A stretch of DNA of 64,000 nt from Flagellimonas aequoris (GTDB lineage: Bacteria > Bacteroidota > Bacteroidia > Flavobacteriales > Flavobacteriaceae). Location of the stretch: the NCBI RefSeq assembly GCF_003584165.1, contig NZ_QXFJ01000019.1:47680-111679 (forward strand), given 5' to 3'. This document shows, piece after piece, positions 53,204 to 61,100 of this stretch; position 1 is the stretch's first letter; every line of letters starts with the position of its first letter. Both the position numbers and the translations under genes were made by a program. Under the pieces are notes generated by a model. The model was not told the origin of the DNA and did not search any database. It was given only the letters and a program-made list of their open reading frames with translations.

Positions 53204-54880
53204 ATGAAAAACATGTTGAAAATAAAATCAAAATATATGATGGTAGGTGCTACCGTGGCACTTACGCTCTTGGGATCTTGTTCCAAGGATTATTTGGAGG
53301 AGGTCACCTTTGGTGAAGTTTCCCCTTCGGAAATGACCAAAGCCGAAAACGTTGAAAAAGCCATTATTTCGGCCTATAGCGTACTTAATGGACAAATCGA
53401 TGGGGCCAGCAATGCCTACAATTCCCCAGCTTCCAATTGGAGCTTCGGCGATGTGGTTTCGGATGATTGTTACAAAGGTGGAGGCGGAACCGGGGACCAA
53501 AACCAGATTCATCAAATGGAACTTTACAACACTTCCCCGACCACCTATGATGTGCAACGAAAGTGGATGGCCTTGTACGAAGGAGTGAAAAGGACCAATG
53601 AGGCTATGAAACTGTTGAATGCCTCCGAGGACTTTGATGCATCCCTAAAGACCCAAAGAACTGCGGAACTTAGATTTTTACGAGGTCATTATTACTTTGA
53701 ACTCAAGAAGATCTACAACCAGATTCCGTACATCGATGAGACGGCCGAAACGGTTTCCGATTATGCCCGTTCCAACACCGAGTTCACTTCGGAACAACTA
53801 TGGGGCAAGATAGAGGATGACTTCCAAGCGGCCTATGACGTGTTGCCCAATACCCAAGAAGAAGTGGGAAGACCTACCAAATTGGCCGCCATGGCGTATT
53901 TAGCAAAGACGTATCTGTTCCAGGATAAATGGCAACAGGCCTATGATGCCACCACCTTGGTAATGGGAGGAAGTTATGGACTTATGGATGATTTCCAATC
54001 GGTGTTTTTGCCTGAAAATGATAACGGACAAGAAGTGATCTTTGCGGTACAATACTCTGTAAATGATGGACAATCCAGTAATTATAATGGAAGTATAGGT
54101 GACCGATTGACAGCTCCCGGGGGACCGTTTTACTCCCAATATGGTTTTCACCGTCCCTCCCAAAATTTGGTAAATGCGTTCAAGACCGATGCCAGTGGAT
54201 TGCCAATGGAAGACAATGTTGATGTTACCGACACCGATTCTGTAGATCCAAGATTGGATATCACTGTGGGCCGACCAGGCATTCCCTACAAGGATTTGGA
54301 TATTCTTTACGAGGATACTTGGGCCCGTGATTTGGCCACTTACGGACCATTTGGTCCTAAAAAGCGAATTCTGTCTGCAAATTCCCCTTACCATGTAACG
54401 GTTTGGCCTTATGTGGATGCGTTGAACTACTATATCATACGATATGCTGAAGTGTTGTTATGGAGGGCCGAGGCAGCTGTGGAACTGGGTAGTCTGGAGG
54501 AAGCACGTGGCTTGGTGAACCAAATCCGTGAACGTGCTGCCAATTCCCAATACGTTCAAACCTTGGACGGTGCCACAGATGCGGCCAATTACAATATCGG
54601 CACCTATGATACTACTTGGACCGATCCTGCCGATGCCAGGGACAAAGTACGTATGGAAACCCGTCTGGAACTGGCCATGGAAGGACACCGCTTCTTCAAT
54701 TTGGTACGTTGGGGGATTGCCAAGGATGTGATCGATGATTACCTCTCGGTTGAAAAAACAAGGAGGAGCCATTTGACCAATGCCGCTTTCACCGCTGGCA
54801 AAAATGAGTACTGGCCCATTCCACAGGAATATATTGACAGTGTGGATGATGGTTTGGTGACCCAGAACAACGGTTATTAA
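53204..54880 (+). CDS. RagB/SusD-family nutrient-binding lipoprotein (SusD4)
   Basis: 558 residues, lipobox LLGSC (Cys about 26) followed by SKDYLEE, typical of the classical RagB/SusD group rather than the SusD-like_2 type seen in the other three. Motifs: ENVEKAIISAYSVLNG, RTAELRFLRGHYYFELKKIY, PTKLAAMAYLAKTYLFQDKW, YAEVLLWRAEAAVELGSLEE, and METRLELAMEGHRFFNLVRW near the C-terminus. It pairs with SusC4 eight bases upstream. A strong hairpin begins 18 bp after its stop codon. Confidence 0.96.
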   Translation: MKNMLKIKSKYMMVGATVALTLLGSCSKDYLEEVTFGEVSPSEMTKAENVEKAIISAYSVLNGQIDGASNAYNSPASNWSFGDVVSDDCYKGGGGTGDQNQIHQMELYNTSPTTYDVQRKWMALYEGVKRTNEAMKLLNASEDFDASLKTQRTAELRFLRGHYYFELKKIYNQIPYIDETAETVSDYARSNTEFTSEQLWGKIEDDFQAAYDVLPNTQEEVGRPTKLAAMAYLAKTYLFQDKWQQAYDATTLVMGGSYGLMDDFQSVFLPENDNGQEVIFAVQYSVNDGQSSNYNGSIGDRLTAPGGPFYSQYGFHRPSQNLVNAFKTDASGLPMEDNVDVTDTDSVDPRLDITVGRPGIPYKDLDILYEDTWARDLATYGPFGPKKRILSANSPYHVTVWPYVDALNYYIIRYAEVLLWRAEAAVELGSLEEARGLVNQIRERAANSQYVQTLDGATDAANYNIGTYDTTWTDPADARDKVRMETRLELAMEGHRFFNLVRWGIAKDVIDDYLSVEKTRRSHLTNAAFTAGKNEYWPIPQEYIDSVDDGLVTQNNGY

Positions 54881-54897
54881 TCAGGAAATTAAATACA

Positions 54898-54933
54898 GGG
54901 CAACTCCAACACATACCGGAGTTGCCCTTTTTT
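54898..54933 (+). terminator. Strong hairpin between SusD4 and the YdcF-like gene
   Basis: A perfect ten-base stem (GGGCAACTCC 54898-54907, GGAGTTGCCC 54918-54927) is followed by six T residues. The next start codon is only eight bases beyond the T-run, so the element may serve as a terminator for SusCD, or as an attenuator or translation-blocking hairpin for the following gene. Confidence 0.85.
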
Positions 54934-54940
54934 ATTCAAG

Positions 54941-56188
54941 ATGATGAAAAAACTTCTCCTCTTTTCATTGGTTTTTGGCCTTTCAATAATTTCAATGGCC
55001 CAGACCAAGCAGCAAGACCAAAAATATCCGAACAAGACCTTGAAAGGATTGCAGGATAAGAACTTCTATTTGTTTTCCGCTATCATGGATGACCAAAAAG
55101 TCAGTCAGCTTTTACGGGAAGATAAAATTTTAAAAGATTTTGCCCTGGGAAGACAAACCACTGTACAGGATGTACCTCCAAAAAGTGTTACCGAGGTTGT
55201 TACACCTTTTTTATGGAGCGAACAAAAAATCCAAACCGTTGGGAAACGACTGGTGGAAGTGTCCAAGGACAATGCAGCATTTTCAAGTTTTATTCAGAAG
55301 CTAAGAAAGTCCCATAGCTATGCCCATTTTGAAGATTATCCCGATGATAAATTTCTTTACAAAGCTTGGGAGTTGTGCGCCAAAGGACTGGATACGGTTC
55401 TAGAAGTTTATGGAACCGGTAAAAAGCCTTTTTACAAGAATATTGATTCTGTATCCTTTGATGTAAGATCCAAGCAATATGTTTATGCCGTTTCCATTTT
55501 GGGACAACAGGCAGAGCAAGATGCAAGAGAAACAAACTTGTTTTTCCAACCTAGCTTGAATCTTTCCCTTTCACTATTGTATGCCAACCACAAGGATGAA
55601 GCCGTACGCTATGACCCCTTGGACCAAAAAGAAAATGCCAAGGCCATACAAGCTATCAAAACAATCGATTTTGGGGCTTATGACTATGCTTCCATTGTTG
55701 TTTTAGGCGGTGGGCCTGAAAACTATAGGGACAAACTCTCCATTGCAGGGAAAATCAATCTTCAATTGGCCATAAAGGAATACCGAGAAAATAAGGCCCC
55801 GTTCATTATAGTATCCGGTGGTCATGTTCATCCCTATATGACCCCTTATTGTGAGGCGGTGGAAATGAAGAGGGAATTGATGGAGGAATATGCGGTGCCA
55901 GAAGAACGCATCATTATTGAACCCTATGCCAGGCATACCACCACCAATATGCGGAATGCCACACGGTTGATGATTGAATACGGTATTCCTATCGATAAAA
56001 AGAGTCTGATGGTAACCAATCCCGCACATAGTGCCTATGTTGAAGGAGATTATTTCAAGGAACGATGCGAAAAAGAACTGGGATACCAACCTGTGGAGCT
56101 ACACTCTAGATTGTCTCCATCCACCTTGGAATTTACGGGAAACAAAGTTTCCACACATCAAAATCCCTATCAACCTTTAGACCCTTGA
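54941..56188 (+). CDS. Secreted YdcF/SanA/ElyC-like (DUF218) protein
   Basis: 415 residues with a signal peptide (about 1-21, ending SMAQ). The C-terminal half (about 245-400) is a DUF218 domain: IVVLGGGPENYRDKL, APFIIVSGGHVHPY, EERIIIEPYARHTTTNMRNA, KSLMVTNPAHSAYVEG. The N-terminal about 220 residues are helical and I do not recognise them. DUF218 proteins such as SanA and ElyC have roles in envelope integrity; the biochemical activity is uncertain. It follows SusCD4 across a terminator-like hairpin, so its expression may be separate or attenuated. ATG 54941 or 54944 are both possible starts. Confidence 0.85.
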   Translation: MMKKLLLFSLVFGLSIISMAQTKQQDQKYPNKTLKGLQDKNFYLFSAIMDDQKVSQLLREDKILKDFALGRQTTVQDVPPKSVTEVVTPFLWSEQKIQTVGKRLVEVSKDNAAFSSFIQKLRKSHSYAHFEDYPDDKFLYKAWELCAKGLDTVLEVYGTGKKPFYKNIDSVSFDVRSKQYVYAVSILGQQAEQDARETNLFFQPSLNLSLSLLYANHKDEAVRYDPLDQKENAKAIQAIKTIDFGAYDYASIVVLGGGPENYRDKLSIAGKINLQLAIKEYRENKAPFIIVSGGHVHPYMTPYCEAVEMKRELMEEYAVPEERIIIEPYARHTTTNMRNATRLMIEYGIPIDKKSLMVTNPAHSAYVEGDYFKERCEKELGYQPVELHSRLSPSTLEFTGNKVSTHQNPYQPLDP

Positions 56189-56258
56189 TGGGATTTGGAA
56201 ATAGAGCATTTTAGTTGGAATGAATCAAAGTTGAGTGAGTTTGTTTGTTTAATTGGAA

Positions 56259-56291
56259 AGGGCGCAGTGATTTTTTGATACTGCGCCTTTT
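56259..56291 (+). terminator. Terminator after the YdcF-like gene
   Basis: Stem GGCGCAGT / ACTGCGCC (56261-56268 and 56280-56287) with a T-rich loop, followed by TTTT. It lies 70 bp after the YdcF-like stop and upstream of the Crp/Fnr gene. Confidence 0.75.
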
Positions 56292-56356
56292 ATGTGGTCG
56301 GAAATTATGATGCCAGAATATTGTGTCTTCCCAAACATCCTTTGATCGCTTATAAA

Positions 56357-56370
56357 TTGACATTTGTCAA
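56357..56370. promoter_or_regulatory. FNR-like palindrome upstream of the Crp/Fnr gene
   Basis: A perfect inverted repeat TTGAC-ATTT-GTCAA, arms of five bases with a four-base spacer. It matches the general FNR/CRP-type geometry TTGAT-N4-ATCAA with one changed position per arm. It lies 98 bp before the start of the regulator gene, so autoregulation is plausible (inference). Confidence 0.5.
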
Positions 56371-56467
56371 GTTCATCAAAATTACCGCACTGCCGGAAGT
56401 GGTTAATCACTTCAAAATGCTATTTTTGGGAAACGCTTTACTCCTCGTCAGAAATTTCATTTAAAGC

Positions 56468-57073
56468 ATGATTGCCAAACCAAACCCCGAAAAAAACCTT
56501 TTCGTCCTTTTTTATCTCAATTCCATTTATCCACTCGGACCTGGTATAAAATCATATCTGTCCGGCAAAATCAAGAGCTGTTCTTTTGGTAAGAATGAGA
56601 TGATCAGCAAAAAAGGGGAAGTATGTGATAAATTGTACTTTATCAAAACCGGTATGGTGAGGGGATATTTTAAAAGCGACTCCACAGAGATCACCACATG
56701 GATCGATAGCGAGAATGAAGTTTTTACCTCCATAACCGGTTTTTTCAGGAACGTGCCTACCAAAGAATACATTCAAAGCCTTGAGGAAACCCACTGTGAT
56801 TACTTGGAGTATGAGGACTACAAATATTGCCTCAATAATTTCTCCGAAATGCGGCAAATCTACAGAATACTACTCGAAGAATATTATATATTGGCGGAAC
56901 ATAGGGTGTACTTGGCCAGAATTCCCAATGCCAAGAAACGCTTGAACTTTTTTATAGAAAATCTCAATCCGCACATCATCAATAGGATACCTAAGAAATA
57001 CTTGGCTTCTTACTTGGCAATGAGACCGGAAACCCTATCCCGGTTACTGGCGGAAAAGAAAATTACTTCTTAG
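56468..57073 (+). CDS. Crp/Fnr-family transcriptional regulator
   Basis: 201 residues. The N-terminal cyclic-nucleotide-binding-like beta barrel is at about 20-130 (SFGKNEMISKKGEVCDKLYF, KTGMVRGYFKSDSTEITTWI), then a dimer helix (about 130-160). The short C-terminal helix-turn-helix PKKYLASYLAMRPETLSRLL is typical of Bacteroidota Crp members. There is no four-cysteine iron-sulfur motif of FNR at the N-terminus, so it is not expected to be an oxygen sensor of the E. coli FNR type; the ligand is unknown. It stands alone between two FNR-like palindromes, at 56357 and at 57199 upstream of the adhesin operon. Confidence 0.9.
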   Translation: MIAKPNPEKNLFVLFYLNSIYPLGPGIKSYLSGKIKSCSFGKNEMISKKGEVCDKLYFIKTGMVRGYFKSDSTEITTWIDSENEVFTSITGFFRNVPTKEYIQSLEETHCDYLEYEDYKYCLNNFSEMRQIYRILLEEYYILAEHRVYLARIPNAKKRLNFFIENLNPHIINRIPKKYLASYLAMRPETLSRLLAEKKITS

Positions 57074-57549
57074 TTTTTCTTTTATATCAAAGGCAGTTTT
57101 GCCCTAAATGTCTTACCCAAAAGAAAGACCATACTGTACTGATTGACATAGATTTATTGGTTGAATTACTTTCTTTTTTGTAAGAAAATGACCTAAAATT
57201 GATTTTTGTCAATTCCCCGAAAGATTTCTTGAAATAAGACGAATACACCTCCGTTTCTTAGACAAAGGATAGGAAAAATGCTACATTTTTTTATTTAAAA
57301 AGTAGGAGAAAAATTATCCAAGTAAAACGAAACTATTAAAAAGGTCCCCTTGTCATGAAAGAAATTTACTAAACACTCCTGAGTAAACTATCACAGGCTT
57401 ATTGATCGGATTCCCAGTCAGAAATGAGATTTAGGGCATCCATGAAAATGGCTACCCCATGGGTGGCCTGACCTTCCCATGCCTTTTTTCGGCGGAAGTT
57501 GAATACGAAAAGAATCACTTACAAACAATAAATCAAAATCAACAAAACA
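57074..57549. promoter_or_regulatory. 476-bp leader of the DUF4347/adhesin operon
   Basis: No gene is supported here. It is AT-rich, with a second FNR-like palindrome at 57199-57212 and no clear terminator for the Crp/Fnr gene. The long leader suggests that the operon at 57550 has a dedicated promoter. No promoter boxes could be fixed by eye. Confidence 0.35.
57199..57212. promoter_or_regulatory. FNR-like palindrome upstream of the adhesin operon
   Basis: TTGAT-TTTT-GTCAA: the left arm equals the FNR consensus half-site and the right arm differs from it by one base, with the same spacing as the element at 56357. It lies 338 bp before the DUF4347 start codon. Confidence 0.45.
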
Positions 57550-58098
57550 ATGAAAAATCAAGTTAACCGGAAATCTTCCTCCTTCTTTTTGATGCTGATC
57601 ATCCTTTTTGTTACGAGATCCATGGCACAATCCAATGAATTGGTTGTCATCGATTCCAACTATTTCCAAAAACAGCAAGTGCTCGATCATTTGGGATCGG
57701 GCATACCTGTTGTTGAAGTTGATGCATCCAAAAATCCTTGGGAATCCATCCGCCAGTATCTGGAGCAGAACAGGTCTGCACAGGTGGTCCATCTGTTTGC
57801 CAACGCTAGCTACAACGCCATGGAGCTTGGGGGCAAAACCTATGATGCCAACGGGGTAGACCAGGAATTTGAGCTTTCCATGCTGGAGGGGCTTTATCAA
57901 GGAACCAACCTACAGCTCCTTATTTACGATTGCAATCTAGGTTCCAGTCCAGAAGGACTGGCCTTACTGAGAAAAATTAGTGACAAGGCTTATTTCAACA
58001 TTGCAGTTCCTACAAATTGCAGCTCCATTTTTGGGGCCGATTTGGAGTTTGATCATACCACAATGAACCAACCAGTCAATAATTCAATATTTAAATAG
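57550..58098 (+). CDS. Stand-alone secreted DUF4347 protein
   Basis: 182 residues with a signal peptide (about 1-27, ending SMAQ). The rest matches the DUF4347 pattern: ELVVIDSNY, a strand ending VVHLFANASYNAMELGGKTYD, and LQLLIYDCNLGSSPEGLALLRKI (two parts). In most proteins DUF4347 is the N-terminal domain of very large adhesins with cadherin-like repeats. Here it is a separate gene eleven bases upstream of such an adhesin, and each protein has its own signal peptide, so this is a genuine split and not a sequencing frameshift. Its function is unknown; co-expression with the adhesin suggests they work together at the cell surface (inference). Confidence 0.8.
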   Translation: MKNQVNRKSSSFFLMLIILFVTRSMAQSNELVVIDSNYFQKQQVLDHLGSGIPVVEVDASKNPWESIRQYLEQNRSAQVVHLFANASYNAMELGGKTYDANGVDQEFELSMLEGLYQGTNLQLLIYDCNLGSSPEGLALLRKISDKAYFNIAVPTNCSSIFGADLEFDHTTMNQPVNNSIFK

Positions 58099-58109
58099 AG
58101 CTACCAGCC

Positions 58110-61100
58110 ATGAAACAAACCATAACGAATACCTTATCATTCTTTTTGTTATTTCTTCTGTTTGGAGCCGTGAAGGCACAAACCGTGGATATGACCGTAA
58201 AACAGGGGCCCAATGTGGATGTCATGGTAACTGTTGGTTCGGCCAATGTGGACCTCTCCACGTTTGAGGCCGATCTTGAACAGGCCATGCACCTTAAGGG
58301 AATCCCTCTGGGAAAACTCCGTGTGGAAGCTTTTCAAAGAAGTTCCATTTCTTCCGATCAAGCAGATGCCAGCGATATTTTCAATAGCTGGAACATTATG
58401 GATTTTAATGGAGCCGAACCCCCTAATGCACATAACTATTTAAGTAGTGCTGGAGGTGGTGCCTATTCGGGTCCTTACTTTTCCTTTGACTCGGGAACAA
58501 ACCAGATCCTGGCAGATCCAGTGGCCCGAAATTCGGGTAATTATGGTGTGGCCATGTATGACCCTACGGGAGATGTTTCCGATGGGACCATTTCTGCTAC
58601 CTTCGGACTTTCTGGGGCACCCTACACACATGCTGAAGTTGGTTTCATTTTCAAGAAAGAGGATAACAACAATTTTTACGCTTATATCATCGATAACCAT
58701 ACCGCGTGTGGTAACCTGATGAATTATGCGCCAGGCGATGGTTATCCTGCCGAGGCGATTCTTAAACGTGAAAATGGGGTGACCACCATTTTGGCCGTGA
58801 ACACCAACAGTGGTACAACAGGTACGGCAACCTATGGCTGGAATCCCAGTAGAACTGATATGTTTTCTGCATTCTATAATGGCCAAGAGATTGAATTTAA
58901 AATTGAAATGTCTGGGGATGACATCAAAATTTCTCGAAGAGGTGGCGGAGGTAATGCAGGCACCGATTGGGTTGAAGCCTTTGATATTACCGACTCAACC
59001 TTTTCTTCAGGTAGCTATGGGTTTTATGTGCATGAGCAACAGAATGCCTACTTCAAGGACATCAACATTGAAAAATTGGAATTGCGTGCCTTTAAAGATG
59101 TACTTAGGGAGCCTCAATGGCGAAACAGTGCCTTGCGTTTCAACGTAAACCTGGATGATATAGAAGTTGCCGATTTTGATGTGGACACTGATCTTTCCGA
59201 AATCTTGATGCGTACCATCAATGAGGATATCCATTACATCGGTTGGGGAACCAATGCCAATGAGGCACAGTTTGAACGGTTTATTACCCAAAACAACAAT
59301 CAAGGAACCTTTATCAATAGGGATGCTGGAAGTTGGTCCACTTGGATCGATGATATGGCCCAATACATTTATGAACAATATCAATTTGGCACCGTAAGTG
59401 CCGGTGAGTTCTTTATTGCAGGTACTTCGGTAGAAATCGATGTAGATCCGGCACAGCTGAAAAACAATACCGCCAATGCCAGTTACCCAAGTGGGCGTTG
59501 GAAAATTACCCATGATGAGACCTATTTTGAAAACAACACGGGGCGTGTTTCTTGGAGTGGACTGTACTTGGAAGATGTACCTGAGTATTATGAAAAACCC
59601 GGTAAGTATACCTTCACGTTTGAAGAAATGCCTACGGCGCCGACTACCTTGTATTTCCATCGTAGACCCGTGGCGAGTTTTACCTATAGCAATGATACTG
59701 GGTTCATCAACAATACCTCCTACGATTTGGATGGTGGTTCCAATAATGGAATTAACCAATCCGAATGGAAATGGAAAGCTGTTGACGCTGCTTCCACCAA
59801 CGATTGGGTGGATGGCCAATTTGATAAGAACGCTGTTTCCGATGGTCAATATTTGGTAATGCTACGGGTCCAAGATCATCAAGGTACCTGGAGTAGTCCT
59901 ACCAGTATCTATGTGGAAAAGACATCAGGTTCTGGGGGCAGTACAGATCTGCCCATTGCCCAGTTCAACATCCAACCGGATTTGATCAATACCTATACCG
60001 GGAACATGACCATTGCCATTGAGGACAACTCGGTTGATCCTTATGGCAGGACGTTGTCAACCCAAGAATGGATTGTGACCCAACGGACCTATGATGGTAA
60101 CGGGGATCCAACCGACACCCAGATTTATAATGCTTCTACTCCATTGACTGATTTTTCGGCCTATAACAACCTTTCTGCCGACTACATCATCAGTTTGCGA
60201 ACCCAAACGGATACCGGGGTATGGTCAGAACCGTTCTATCGAACGCTTACCATTGTGGACGATAATACCTTGCCGACCATTACGGCAAATCCATCCAGTG
60301 GAAGCTTGGATACCAATACCGATATCCAACTGGTTTTTCAGGATGAGAATGGAGGTAGTGGTTTTGATGTACAGCGTTTTGCAAAAGTACAAAGTGCCAC
60401 GCCACCGGCAACGGACAATGCGGCTTGGACCTCATGGAGCAACAGCCAATCCAAAACAACCTCATTCAATTCTGGAGGTTCAGGATGGTATATCCATGCT
60501 GAGGTAATGGACAATGCAGGCAATGTGGGGACGGCCACTTTTGGGCCTTATGATATTACCTTGGTGGTAAGCGCCGATGACGACTTGGCCATTTTGGATG
60601 AAGATACCGTATCGGACCCCATTGACGTGTTGTACAACGACGTATACGATACCGGTGTTACCCCAACGGTGACCATCACGGTACAAGGAACAAAGGGTAC
60701 TGCCGTGGTCAATGGAAGCAATCAAGTAGTGTATACTCCCGATGCCAACAAAAATGGCACCGATACCGTTACCTATGAATTGGACGATCAAGGCCAAAAG
60801 GTGACGGCCAATATCACGCTTTCCATTCTTCCTGCTGATGATGAACCTGTGGCAAATGCGGATAGCTTCAATTTGGATGAAAATGCAACATTGAACGAGG
60901 ATGTTTCCACCAATGATGTGGAGATCGACGGGGATGATTTGGTATATCACATCATCACTAATCCGTCCCATGCGGCATCGTTTACATTCAATGCGGATGG
61001 TACTTTTTCCTATGAGCATGATGGTGACGAATCAGGAACAGATAGTTTCACATACAACTTTGAAGACGCTGTTTCTTTCTCTGAAACAGTAACCGTTTCC

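Noticed and set aside
58083..58130. Possible frameshift joining the DUF4347 gene and the adhesin
   Set aside because: The adhesin starts with its own complete signal peptide and the DUF4347 protein ends cleanly, so they are two genes.
59007..59849. A 280-codon antisense frame inside the adhesin gene
   Set aside because: Fully antisense to a well-supported coding region, with no domain pattern.
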